Positions 15,879 through 24,576 of a stretch of DNA of 64,000 nt are shown piece after piece; position 1 is the stretch's first letter; each line of letters starts with the position of its first letter. This DNA comes from Flaviaestuariibacter flavus (lineage in GTDB: Bacteria > Bacteroidota > Bacteroidia > Chitinophagales > Chitinophagaceae). The translations under genes and the position numbers were made by a program. The DNA lies in NCBI RefSeq assembly GCF_004337505.1, contig NZ_SJZI01000003.1:1-64000 (forward strand), in the 5' to 3' direction. The notes under the pieces are model-generated. The model was not told the DNA's origin. It saw only the letters and a list, made by a program, of their open reading frames with translations, and ran no database searches.

Positions 15879-17174
15879 ATGCGGACTCTTTTCCTCATCT
15901 TATTGTTCGCGTCGTTCACCGCCGGGGCACAGGACAACTGGGGTGCTTTCAGCCAGCGGATCGACGTGCGTACGCTTGCCGGTAAGAAGTTTCGTCTCGA
16001 ATCGGCGGTGCGCGCCGAGCCCGCCGCCGACGAGCCCACCGCGGGCGCTTCCATGTGGGCGCGGGTAGACCTGGCTAGTGGCAAAGTGGGCTTCTTTCAG
16101 AATGGTTTGGATAAGCCGGTACGTAACTCCCAATGGGAGCATCGCGTCATCAACGGTAAAATTGAGAAGGACGCGCAGTGGCTCAACATCGGCGGCGTTT
16201 ACCGCGGCCGCGGCAGATTCTGGTACGATGCCTTCCGTCTTTTCATTGAGAAAGAAAAAGGTGTGTTTGAAGAATACCCGCTGCGCGACGGCAGCTTCGA
16301 GGCCGACAGTACGCATGCCGCCTGGGGTTTCCGCGACGAACTAGGTGGCTATAAGCTGGGTGCCGTTGCCGGTGGCTACCAAAGCACGCGCGCATTCCAG
16401 GTGGATGGCAGCGGCGTAAAGCGCGCCGTGGTGTACGGCACAAATGACAGCGCCGGCCGCTACTTCAGCAACGGAGCGGTGCGCATTTATTATGAAACCT
16501 ACGGCCAGGGTGAGCCGCTGCTGCTGCTGCATGGTAACCGCCAGTCGATCGTCGCATTCAAAGACCAGATCCCCGCGCTGGCAAAGCAATACCACGTCAT
16601 TGCTGTTGACACGCGCGGGCAGGGACGCTCGAACGAAGACGGCACGCGCTACACCTACGACCTTTTCGCGGACGATATGAAAGCGCTCCTCGATCACCTT
16701 AAGCTCGACTCCGTGCGCGTGCTGGGCTGGAGCGACGGCGGCAACACCGGTCTCATCATGGCGATGAAGTACCCGCAAAAAGTAAAGATGCTGGCCACGA
16801 TGGGCGCCAACATCTTTATCGACAAAACGGTGGTGGACAAGGAAGTGTTCCGCGAAGTGGCGAAAATGGACAAAGGCCTTGAAGGCGATACCTCGTACGT
16901 TGCCCGCAATAACCACCGCTTCAACCAGTTGCTGCTCACCGAGCCGCGCCACAGCTTCGAAGAGCTGCGCGCTATCCATTGTCCCGTGCTGGTGATCGCC
17001 GGCGAAAAAGACCTCATCCGGGAAGCACATACGCGCGGAATTGCGGCCGGCATCCCGGGCGCGACGCTCTACATCGCACCAAAGCAAACGCACTATTTCC
17101 CCACCGAGAGTCCGAAAGCCTTCAATGAGCTCGTGCTGCGCTTCTTTTCGGGCGCGTCCGTAGAAATACGGTAG
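15879..17174 (+). CDS. Secreted alpha/beta hydrolase with an extra N-terminal domain
   Basis: 431 residues with signal peptide MRTLFLILLFASFTAGAQ. Residues 20-190 form a beta-rich domain (RIDVRTLAGKKFRLESAVR, WEHRVINGKIEKDAQWL) of the type used as a jelly-roll module in other Bacteroidota exported proteins. The hydrolase domain starts at about residue 205. It shows the oxyanion region LLLLHGN, nucleophile S285 in GWSDGG, acid D378 in AGEKD and H405 in KQTHYFP, so the catalytic triad looks complete. The substrate is unknown: esterase, peptidase or lactonase are all possible. Confidence 0.88.
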   Translation: MRTLFLILLFASFTAGAQDNWGAFSQRIDVRTLAGKKFRLESAVRAEPAADEPTAGASMWARVDLASGKVGFFQNGLDKPVRNSQWEHRVINGKIEKDAQWLNIGGVYRGRGRFWYDAFRLFIEKEKGVFEEYPLRDGSFEADSTHAAWGFRDELGGYKLGAVAGGYQSTRAFQVDGSGVKRAVVYGTNDSAGRYFSNGAVRIYYETYGQGEPLLLLHGNRQSIVAFKDQIPALAKQYHVIAVDTRGQGRSNEDGTRYTYDLFADDMKALLDHLKLDSVRVLGWSDGGNTGLIMAMKYPQKVKMLATMGANIFIDKTVVDKEVFREVAKMDKGLEGDTSYVARNNHRFNQLLLTEPRHSFEELRAIHCPVLVIAGEKDLIREAHTRGIAAGIPGATLYIAPKQTHYFPTESPKAFNELVLRFFSGASVEIR

Positions 17175-17506
17175 CATTCCGGCAGGCAATTGGGTTCTTT
17201 CTGAAACCTGATACGGCGGCCGCGCGGCAGCGTGGGCGTGGGCAGCGAGGGCGGCCTGCTGGAGGAAGGCGACCTGTGCGTCGGCTTTGGCGACAACCTG
17301 CAGTTTGGATGGACTGCTTACCCCCCCGTGAGGCGCCCGGTAATAGAGCGACAGCATTTGGTGCCGGCGATATCGGCATGACGTGCACGCGCTGCGGCTG
17401 GTGCTATGGCGCCGCCGGGGCATGGCTTCGCGTTCCTCCGCGCCGGTTTGACTTATCTTCATAGTAAGGACCGCGCGAAAAGGCGCATGCACTAACCCTT
17501 ATTCTT
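17175..17506. other. Spacer of 332 bp without a recognisable gene
   Basis: Very GC-rich. Open stretches exist on both strands but show Ala/Arg-rich translations with no family resemblance. A TATCTTCA box at about 17454 probably belongs to the next gene. Confidence 0.5.
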
Positions 17507-18076
17507 ATGACCACTCCAGTAAAAAAGCAGTTGTCGAAAGCGCAGCGCGAAGACCTGCTCGGTATCCTCGGCTCCCGCTTTGAGAAGAACCGCTCCCGCC
17601 ACAAGGACATTGACTGGAGCCAGGTGCGGGCGCGTCTTGAAGGTGCGGCGGAGAAACTGTGGACCCTGTCTGAGCTGGAGCGTACCGGCGGCGAGCCCGA
17701 TGTGATCGGCCGTGATGCCGGTACGGGCGCTTTCCTGTTTGTTGATTGTGCCGCCGAAAGCCCGAAGGAGCGCCGCAGCCTGTGCTACGATCGCGCCGCG
17801 CTCGACGAGCGCAAGGAACACAAGCCGGCCGGCGACGCGCTCACGGCCGCCGCCGCCATGGGCGCGTCGCTGCTCGATGAAGCCCAATACCGCGCCCTGC
17901 AGGCCGTCGGGTCCTTTGATACGAAAACCTCCAGCTGGCTCCTTACCCCGCCTGAGGTGCGCCGGCTTGGTGGGGCCATCTTCGGCGATCGCCGCTACGA
18001 CCGGGTGTTTATTTATCACAATGGCGCATCGTCGTATTATGCCGCTCGCGGGTTCCGGTGCTGCGTTTGGATCTGA
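17507..18076 (+). CDS. DUF4256 family protein
   Basis: 189 residues matching DUF4256: LLGILGSRFEKNRSRHKDIDW at the start is typical (E. coli homologues begin similarly), then MGASLLDEAQYRALQ, FDTKTSSWLLTPPEVR, and the C-terminal VFIYHNGASSYYAARGFRC. It is probably cytosolic, and the function of the family is unknown. It is a single gene, followed by a GACGGCACGA word repeat and a bidirectional terminator shared with the convergent HD-domain gene. Confidence 0.9.
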   Translation: MTTPVKKQLSKAQREDLLGILGSRFEKNRSRHKDIDWSQVRARLEGAAEKLWTLSELERTGGEPDVIGRDAGTGAFLFVDCAAESPKERRSLCYDRAALDERKEHKPAGDALTAAAAMGASLLDEAQYRALQAVGSFDTKTSSWLLTPPEVRRLGGAIFGDRRYDRVFIYHNGASSYYAARGFRCCVWI

Positions 18077-18101
18077 GGCCGCGGGCCGCGGGCGGACTTT
18101 T

Positions 18102-18176
18102 TCACGACGGCACGATGTTGCTTGCCGGACAACAATTATCGTTCTCGTGGCGCCGTTGTGCCTTTGCGCCGTCGCG
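18102..18176. repeat. Inverted word repeat, CACGACGGCACGA family
   Basis: CACGACGGCACGATGTTGC at 18103-18121 is mirrored by GCGCCGTTGTGCC and GCGCCGTCGCG at 18150-18176. It is the same word as at 9583. Confidence 0.65.
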
Positions 18177-18179
18177 AAT

Positions 18180-18208
18180 AGAAAAGAGGACTGAAGGTCC
18201 TCTTTTCT
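18180..18208. terminator. Bidirectional intrinsic terminator
   Basis: A perfect 12-bp stem (AGAAAAGAGGAC with GTCCTCTTTTCT) with a 5-base loop, lying between convergent genes. Confidence 0.85.
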
Positions 18209-18232
18209 AAGCCGGGTTCCAATCACCTCACG

Positions 18233-19489
18233 CTATTGCCCTGCCAGGAAATACGAGGCAATAAATGCGATCACCGCCGCCACCAGCCCGAACATGAAGA
18301 TGGTATACGAGATCCGCAGGTAGCGGTATTTCTTTGCAAGCACAAGGCCGAGGAAATAGTTGTCCTTGATCAGCGAGCTGTACATGTAGTCGCCGTCATT
18401 AATAAGCTGGTTCATGGCCCAGTTGTACTTCTCCAGTTCCATCTTATGGAAGTTGCCGAAGAAAAGCAGGTTTGTGCGGCGGTTGCGGATATCGTCTTCG
18501 GTGAAAAGGCCGCTGTTGATGCTCGGGCGTGTGGCCAGCACCGAGTAGACGATCGTGGTAACGCATACCGCTGCCAGCAATAAGGTGGGGATGGCGAGGT
18601 GCGGGTAATACTCCAGCCGGCCCAGCAGCACAGAGAACATGATGGAGATGATGATGGAATTAACCGAGATCATGATATGGGCCTTGCTGTCGGCCTGCGA
18701 GGAGAGGTGGATGTGATTTTCGGCCGTGAGGCGGAACATGGTCTGAACGGTGCGCTCGCGCTCTTTCTCCGACCGCGCGGCCGCCGACTCGCGGCTATCC
18801 TTCTTTTCCTTGTCGCCGCCCGCCGGCAATTCGGGGTCGAAGGCATAGGGCGAAACATCGATCGTGGGGGTGTGCTTCACCTCCTTGTCGCCTTGCTTCT
18901 TGCGCATCTCCCGCAGCCACACCTGCTTGCGGGGCTCGCGGTGCTCCTGCGCCCATTCGGTGAAGTACTGGTGCGTTTCGAGGAACTCGATATTGCGCTG
19001 GCGCCATTCCTTCTTGGGCAGCTCGCGGCCCAGGTAGGCTTCCTGCTCGGCGCGCAGCTGGGCGTTCATCTTTTTAAAGTCGGGCCCGCCGAGATGGTAG
19101 AGGTCGGCGTCACACAGGATCTTTTCCACGATGCTCAGCGGCGATTGTGGCATGCGGGTGGCCTGGATGCACGACGACACCCGCTGAATGATGGGTTCCT
19201 CCACACCTTTTTCGGTGAGAAAGGCGGTGGCGATGGCGGTGCTTTCCTTCTCGTGCTCCTCGGCTTTGCCGCTGGCGAAGCCGGTGTCGTGAAACCAGGC
19301 GGAGAGGAAAAGCACAAACTCGTCTTCATCGCTCAGGGTGTGATGGCTGGCGAGCTCGTGGGCGGCGGCAACTACCTGCTGGGTATGCCCCAGGTTGTGA
19401 AACACGAACTTGGGGTCTACCTTCTGGCGAAACAGGTTGGTGACGTATTCCTGCGCCGCGGCCAGTATACTGAGTTGTTGGTCGGTCAT
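18233..19489 (-). CDS. HD phosphohydrolase fused to a Pycsar-effector-like membrane domain
   Basis: 418 residues with two domains. Residues 1-165 are an HD domain: H31/H35 in FHNLGHTQ, H67-D68 in WFHDTGF, and D127/D129 in CDADLYHLG, so the metal-binding HD set looks complete. A charged linker (about 210-245) leads to a membrane domain with FRLTAENHIHLSSQADSKAH followed by segments near 270-290, 297-320 and 393-418. This resembles the PycTM (DUF5706) effector of Pycsar antiphage systems, which opens the membrane on binding a cyclic nucleotide. No cyclase gene is next to it, so a defence role is not shown; a housekeeping nucleotide sensor is equally possible. Confidence 0.8.
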   Translation of the reverse strand: MTDQQLSILAAAQEYVTNLFRQKVDPKFVFHNLGHTQQVVAAAHELASHHTLSDEDEFVLFLSAWFHDTGFASGKAEEHEKESTAIATAFLTEKGVEEPIIQRVSSCIQATRMPQSPLSIVEKILCDADLYHLGGPDFKKMNAQLRAEQEAYLGRELPKKEWRQRNIEFLETHQYFTEWAQEHREPRKQVWLREMRKKQGDKEVKHTPTIDVSPYAFDPELPAGGDKEKKDSRESAAARSEKERERTVQTMFRLTAENHIHLSSQADSKAHIMISVNSIIISIMFSVLLGRLEYYPHLAIPTLLLAAVCVTTIVYSVLATRPSINSGLFTEDDIRNRRTNLLFFGNFHKMELEKYNWAMNQLINDGDYMYSSLIKDNYFLGLVLAKKYRYLRISYTIFMFGLVAAVIAFIASYFLAGQ

Positions 19490-19515
19490 GGCGTAATTTT
19501 CGTTAAGAGTGGGCT

Positions 19516-20538
19516 ATGCCCCAGCTGTTATATAAAATATCGTTCCCCGCCCTCCGGAGACAGGGCGCGGTTGGCGCCGCCGCCCCGAAAAAAGGGTGGG
19601 CCGGGTCCCCGGCGCGCCCCGTTCCGGCAACCCCAGGCCGCCCCGCGGGCCCCTTGGTGCTCATTGTCCTGCTAACGGTGGTGGCAATGTGTTTTCTTAC
19701 CGGCTGCCAGATGTTCTGGGCGCCCCATTCGCCGAAGGGCTACGTGCTGCCGCGGCCGGAGATCCATTTTCTCGACAAAAAGCTCAACGAGATTTCGGGG
19801 ATTTTCTACCTCCGCGGTGAAGGCTCCATGCTGGCCATCGCCGACGACAAGAAGCACATATACCGCATTTACACCGATGGCCGCGACGATGATTATTACG
19901 AAGAGTCTTTTGGGGAAAGTGCTGACTACGAAGATGTGGTGAAGGTGGACAGCTCGGTGTTTGTGCTGGCCTCCGACGCCACACTATTTGAAACGCGCCG
20001 CACCGACTCGGGCCTTGTTACGCGCTCCTACAGCCTGAAGGTGCCGGTGCCTGAAGAAGCCGGGAAACGGAAGGATGGCAGCACCGTCGACTTTGAAACC
20101 CTTTACTACGATCCCAGCGCCGGCGGGCTCATCCTGCTCTCCAAGAGCATCAAGGGCGAAAGCAAGAAGGGGATCCGCAGCGCCTGGCGTTTTAACCTCG
20201 CCACGCGCAGCTTCGATACAAACCCCTTTTACTCCTTCCGGCTGAAAGACATCAACGAAGCCCTTAAAGACGGCCGGGTGGAGTTCAAGCCCTCCGCGGC
20301 GGCCATTCACCCCTTTACCGGGGAGCTTTACGTGCTGTCGTCGGCCGGCCACCTGCTGGTGGTGGCCGACATGCGGGGCCGGGTGCGCGCCGCCTACCGC
20401 CTCAACCCCAGCTTTTACCCACAGGCCGAGGGAATAGCTTTTGCAGAGAATGGCGATATGTACATTTCCAATGAGGCGAAGTTGGGTAAAGCTTCCCTGC
20501 TCCGGATCCCCTATAACGGACAAAAAGGCGCCCGCTGA
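19516..20538 (+). CDS. SdiA-regulated-domain lipoprotein
   Basis: Up to 340 residues. The conserved part resembles SdiA-regulated proteins, a beta-propeller-like secreted family: LNEISGIFYLRGEGSMLAIADDKKHIYRI, VDFETLYYDPSAGGLILLSKS, and the C-terminal NPSFYPQAEGIAFAENGDMYISNEA. A lipobox LTGC ends at C64, so it should be a lipid-anchored envelope protein. The first ~46 residues are Pro/Ala/Arg-rich and the DNA there is an AT-rich promoter-like stretch. The true start may therefore be the GTG at 19657, although that gives a signal peptide without a basic residue. Only 26 bp separate the ATG from the divergent HD gene. Confidence 0.8.
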   Translation: MPQLLYKISFPALRRQGAVGAAAPKKGWAGSPARPVPATPGRPAGPLVLIVLLTVVAMCFLTGCQMFWAPHSPKGYVLPRPEIHFLDKKLNEISGIFYLRGEGSMLAIADDKKHIYRIYTDGRDDDYYEESFGESADYEDVVKVDSSVFVLASDATLFETRRTDSGLVTRSYSLKVPVPEEAGKRKDGSTVDFETLYYDPSAGGLILLSKSIKGESKKGIRSAWRFNLATRSFDTNPFYSFRLKDINEALKDGRVEFKPSAAAIHPFTGELYVLSSAGHLLVVADMRGRVRAAYRLNPSFYPQAEGIAFAENGDMYISNEAKLGKASLLRIPYNGQKGAR

Positions 20539-20572
20539 CCTTACGGAAAACACGGAAAATCAACAAGCACCG

Positions 20573-23500
20573 ATGAAAAGGATCTTTTACTGCTGGGCTT
20601 TGCTCCTGGTGTCCGTAGCCGCTGCCGCGCAGGCCGACAGCGTACGCCACCGCATCTTTCTTTTGGGTGACGGCGGCGACCTCAACAACGACCACCAACT
20701 GGTGGTAGACTGGTTGAAGCAACATGTGGACTGGAACGACACCCGCAATATCGCCCTCTTCCTGGGCGACAACATCTACCCCCTGGGCCTGCCTACCGAA
20801 GGCGAAGAAGACTTTACCCGCTCCAAGCGGATTCTTGACTCGCAGCTGGTGCTCGTAAAAGGCAAGAAGGCCAAAGGCTACTGGATCCCGGGCAACCACG
20901 ACTGGATGAACGGGAAGATCGGCGGCTGGCTGCGCGTGCAGAACCAGGTGGACTATATCAACGGCCTCCAGCAAAGCAATATCGAAGCCTGGCCGCGCGG
21001 CGGCTGTCCCGGCCCGGTGACGGTGGAGGTAGACAGCCAGCTCGTGATCGTGCTCGGCGACAGCCAGTGGTTCCTGCACATACACGACAAGCCCGGGCCC
21101 GGCTCCAACTGCTCCTCGAAAAGCCTCGACGACTTCGCCTCCGAGCTCGATGAGATCATACAGACGCACCCCAACCAACTGGTGATGCTGGCCACGCATC
21201 ATCCCATTTATTCCCAGGGGGTTCACGGCGGCGCCTATACCCTCAAGCAGCATATCTTCCCGCTGGCAGAAGCCATCCACGGCCTCTACATACCGCTGCC
21301 CGGCCTCGGCTCTATCTATCCAATCGCCCGCGGGGTGTTTGGCAACGTGCAGGATTTCAACCATCCCGTGTACCGCAGCTACGCCAAGGCGGTGGAAGAC
21401 GTGCTCAAGAAACATCCCAACACCCTCACGGTGCACGGGCACGACCACAGCCAGCAGCTGTTGCGCAAGCCCAAGGACAGCCTCTACTATATCGTGAGCG
21501 GCGCCGCGGCAGAGCTGACGCGCATCAAAAGCAAGAACGCCAACATGCTGTATGGCGATGTGAGCCTTGGCTTCGCCATGGTGGAGGTGCTCAAGAGCGG
21601 GAAAGTGGTGACAAAATTTTACAACCTGAGCAATACGGGCCTCGACAACCCAAATTTCACCAAGGAGCTTTTTACGATCCAGAAGGTCATCCCGCCGCTG
21701 CCCGATACCAATATCTATACGCTGCCGGAGACGATCACCATTGCCGCTAATAAGGATTTGGAGAGCAACGCCTTCCGCAACCTGCTTACCGGCCGCAACT
21801 ACCGCAAGGAGTGGACGACACCGGTGACCGTGCCCGTGCTCGACATCAGCAAGGAGCAGGGCGGCCTCAAGCCTACGCGCCTCGGTGGCGGCAAGCAAAC
21901 GAAGTCGCTCCGCCTCGAAGACAAGCAAGGCCGTGAGTGGGTGCTGCGCAGCATCGCCAAGTTTCCCGAGGCCGCTATCCCGCCCGACCTGCGGCAGACC
22001 TTCGCCAAGGACATTGTGGAGCAGGGCATCTCGGCCTCCTATCCCTACGCGTCGCTCACCTACGACGGCTTTGCCGCCGCCGCCGGCCTGCCGCGGATCC
22101 GCCGCAAACTGGTGTTCGTGCCCGCCGACCCGCGCCTCGGGCGCTTCAATGCATCTTTCTCCAATGTGCTGGCAATATTGGAAGAGCGCGAGCCGGTTGA
22201 TGTGAAGAAGACCTATAACACCGACGACGTGGTGTATCGCATGTTCGACGACAACGACGACCATGTTGACCAGAAGGCCGTGCTCCGTGCGCGCCTGGTA
22301 GACATGTTCATCATGGACTTCGACCGGCACGAGGACCAGTGGCGCTGGGCCACGCGCGACACCGGCAAGGGCAAGATCTATTACCCCATCGCCCGCGACC
22401 ACGACCAGGCCTTCTTTACCAACGAAGGCATCGTGCCCTGGTTTGCCAAAAAGCCCTGGTTCATCCCCGAGGTGCAAGGCATCAGCCCGAAGGCGAAAAA
22501 TATCAAGACCTTCAACCGCGTGGCCCGCAACTTCGACCGTTTCTTCCTCAACGGCCTGTCGAAAGAAGAATGGATGGCGCAGATCGACACCGTGCTGGCT
22601 GTTATGACCGACGACGTGATCGAGCGGGCGATGCGCCTGCAGCCCAAAGAAGTGCATCCTTTCCGGATGAACGAGCTTATTGCTACACTGAAGAAGCGCC
22701 GGCAGTATTTCCGTGACGATATGATGGAGTATTACCGCTTCATCTCCAAGCAGGTGAACGTGGTGGGCTCCAACAAGCGCGAGGAGTTCCGCGCCCATCG
22801 CCGCGACGACGGCACTCTTTTGCTGACGGTGCATAAGATCAGCAAGGACGGCAACCTGAGCACCAAGGTGTACGAGCGCGTGTTCGATCCGAAAGTGACC
22901 CAGGAGGTGAACCTATACGGACTCAGCGACGACGACCGTTTTATCAACGAAGGTGCCGGCAAGAGCGGGGGGCTTAAAGTGCGTCTTATCGGCGGCCCCG
23001 GGAACGACACCTTTGTCAACAACGCCGTGTCGGCCAACCTGAAGGTGTACGACGCGACCTTCGAAGAGAACGTGCTGACGAACATCCGGAAAGGGCAGGA
23101 CCGGCGGAGCAAGGACCCGCAGGTGAACCGCTACAACCGCTTCGGCTTTAAATACAATGTCTTCCACCCGGGTCTCACCGCGGCCTACAACGTAGACGAC
23201 AAGCTGTATGTCGGCGTCAGCGCGGAATACATCACGCAAGGCTTCCGGAAGGAGCCCTACGATACGAGGCACTTCGTGAGCATGGTGCGGGCGCTCGGCA
23301 CGAACTCTTACCGCTTCCGCTACGAAGGTGACTTCACCCAGCTGGTGGGCCACGAAGACCTGACGATCCGCGCCGATGTGCGGGCGCCCATCAACGTGAC
23401 CAACTTCTTCGGCTTCGGCAACAACACGCCCTTCAACAAGCAACTGGCCATCGACAAGTTTTACCGCATCCGGTATGATATTGCCGACCTGTCCGTGCTC

Positions 23501-24217
23501 CTGCGCCGCCAGCTGCAGTCGTGGATGCGCGTCAACTACGGCCTTACGTTCCAGTATTTCCGGGTGCACGAGCAGCAGAACAAAGACAAGTTCATCGACC
23601 AGCCCGCCATTGAAGGCGTCAACTACGAGACCCTGTACAAGGAGCACTTCTACGCCGGCCCGCACTTCAAACTCGATATCAATACGCAGAACAGCCGCGT
23701 CATCCCGACGCGCGGCTTCCTGATGGACCTGAATATCCGGCCGCTCTTCGGGCTCAACAAATACAGCGACAATGTGGTGCGCGCCGATGTGGACATGCGG
23801 ATCTATTCGAGCCTTTTTACGCTGCCGCGCTTTGTGCTGGCCACGCGCTTCGGCTACGGGCATGTGTTCGGCAAGACCATCGAGATCCCGCAGGCCTACT
23901 ACCTCTCAGGCGTCAACAACCTGCGGGGCTATCGCCGCGACCGCTTTGCCGGGCAGACCGTACTCTACAGCCAGAGCGAGCTGCGCTTCCGCCTTGCCGA
24001 CTTCAGCACCTATCTCTTCCCGGGATCCGTAGGCTTGCTGACCTTCTTCGATGTGGGCCAGGTGAAATACAAAAGCCAGTCACCGGGCGGCTGGTATGCC
24101 GGCTACGGCGGTGGCCTCTGGGTGGCGCCGGTGAAGCGCTTCGTCGTCACGGGCATGTTGGCCTGGAGCGCCGAGGAAAAAGCGTTGCCGGTGATCACGT
24201 TCGGGTTCCCTTTCTGA
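20573..24217 (+). CDS. Metallophosphoesterase - kinase-like - BamA-type barrel fusion
   Basis: 1214 residues with signal peptide MKRIFYCWALLLVSVAAAAQ. Residues 25-330 are a calcineurin-type metallophosphoesterase: D33, D66-N67 in LGDNIYP, N108-H109 in GNHDW, ATHHPIY and VHGHDHS. Residues 430-720 have no standard name but show a kinase-like pattern: K463 in VLRSIAK, D584-R-H586..Q589 in DFDRHEDQW, and D609/D611 in ARDHDQAF, reminiscent of FAM20, PI4K and HipA-type catalytic loops. An RTX-like GGPGNDTF occurs near residue 807. From about 855 to the final GFPF it is an Omp85/BamA-type barrel (NNLRGYRRDRFAG). The protein probably sits in the outer membrane with the enzyme domains in the periplasm. 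The domain layout is seen; the kinase idea is inference. A longer upstream start exists but would remove the signal peptide. Confidence 0.85.
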   Translation: MKRIFYCWALLLVSVAAAAQADSVRHRIFLLGDGGDLNNDHQLVVDWLKQHVDWNDTRNIALFLGDNIYPLGLPTEGEEDFTRSKRILDSQLVLVKGKKAKGYWIPGNHDWMNGKIGGWLRVQNQVDYINGLQQSNIEAWPRGGCPGPVTVEVDSQLVIVLGDSQWFLHIHDKPGPGSNCSSKSLDDFASELDEIIQTHPNQLVMLATHHPIYSQGVHGGAYTLKQHIFPLAEAIHGLYIPLPGLGSIYPIARGVFGNVQDFNHPVYRSYAKAVEDVLKKHPNTLTVHGHDHSQQLLRKPKDSLYYIVSGAAAELTRIKSKNANMLYGDVSLGFAMVEVLKSGKVVTKFYNLSNTGLDNPNFTKELFTIQKVIPPLPDTNIYTLPETITIAANKDLESNAFRNLLTGRNYRKEWTTPVTVPVLDISKEQGGLKPTRLGGGKQTKSLRLEDKQGREWVLRSIAKFPEAAIPPDLRQTFAKDIVEQGISASYPYASLTYDGFAAAAGLPRIRRKLVFVPADPRLGRFNASFSNVLAILEEREPVDVKKTYNTDDVVYRMFDDNDDHVDQKAVLRARLVDMFIMDFDRHEDQWRWATRDTGKGKIYYPIARDHDQAFFTNEGIVPWFAKKPWFIPEVQGISPKAKNIKTFNRVARNFDRFFLNGLSKEEWMAQIDTVLAVMTDDVIERAMRLQPKEVHPFRMNELIATLKKRRQYFRDDMMEYYRFISKQVNVVGSNKREEFRAHRRDDGTLLLTVHKISKDGNLSTKVYERVFDPKVTQEVNLYGLSDDDRFINEGAGKSGGLKVRLIGGPGNDTFVNNAVSANLKVYDATFEENVLTNIRKGQDRRSKDPQVNRYNRFGFKYNVFHPGLTAAYNVDDKLYVGVSAEYITQGFRKEPYDTRHFVSMVRALGTNSYRFRYEGDFTQLVGHEDLTIRADVRAPINVTNFFGFGNNTPFNKQLAIDKFYRIRYDIADLSVLLRRQLQSWMRVNYGLTFQYFRVHEQQNKDKFIDQPAIEGVNYETLYKEHFYAGPHFKLDINTQNSRVIPTRGFLMDLNIRPLFGLNKYSDNVVRADVDMRIYSSLFTLPRFVLATRFGYGHVFGKTIEIPQAYYLSGVNNLRGYRRDRFAGQTVLYSQSELRFRLADFSTYLFPGSVGLLTFFDVGQVKYKSQSPGGWYAGYGGGLWVAPVKRFVVTGMLAWSAEEKALPVITFGFPF

Positions 24218-24240
24218 TAGCTACTGTTATACAAACGAAG

Positions 24241-24277
24241 AAAAACAAAGGCACCCGTTCGCGGGGCCTTTGTTTTT
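24241..24277 (+). terminator. Intrinsic terminator after the phosphoesterase-barrel gene
   Basis: A long stem (AAAAACAAAGGC...GCCTTTGTTTTT) capped by CCCG-TTCG-CGGG, with one bulge. Confidence 0.9.
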
Positions 24278-24323
24278 GTGAGGTGGGCACGATCGTCTCG
24301 CAGTGCCCGGAATCAGCGATTGT

Positions 24324-24545
24324 TCAATAATTCGTACCCCGTGTTGCCTGGCTCCCCCGCTTCCGTTCTTTCGCTTTCGCCATGCGTTCGAGCATTTTGA
24401 TAAGGACAACTCCGAAGATGGCTGCGGTGATCACTGTACCCCAGGAAAATGGATCTCCGAAAAGGTACATTTCAACAAAGAGCGCGATGGCAACACATAG
24501 CAGGGCATACAGGCCAAGCACCAGGATCCGATTTTTCTTTATCAT
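24324..24545 (-). CDS. Small two-segment membrane protein, function unknown
   Basis: 73 residues: a basic start MIKKNR, a membrane segment (ILVLGLYALLCVAIALFV), a short loop with FGDPFSWG, a second segment (TVITAAIFGVVLIKML), and a highly basic tail (ERMAKAKERKRGSQATRG). The positive-inside rule suggests both ends face the cytosol. It lies 31 bp downstream of the glycine-zipper gene on the same strand, so the two are probably transcribed together. A longer in-frame start inside the upstream gene is possible but less likely. Confidence 0.65.
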   Translation of the reverse strand: MIKKNRILVLGLYALLCVAIALFVEMYLFGDPFSWGTVITAAIFGVVLIKMLERMAKAKERKRGSQATRGTNY

Positions 24546-24576
24546 GGTTTTCAAATTTGTCAGACGATCTGCCGGT

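Noticed and set aside
17175..17506. Possible gene remnant (AFLQQAALAAHAHAAA on the minus strand)
   Set aside because: No recognisable family, no start or promoter; an Ala-rich translation is expected from GC-rich DNA.
18233..19489. A complete Pycsar antiphage operon
   Set aside because: No uridylate or cytidylate cyclase is encoded next to the membrane protein, and neighbours are not defence genes.
20402..22834. An 810-codon open frame antisense to the phosphoesterase-barrel gene
   Set aside because: In GC-rich DNA with strong codon bias the antisense frames stay open by chance; the translation is His/Val/Gly-rich with no domain, while the sense frame has complete enzyme and barrel motifs.
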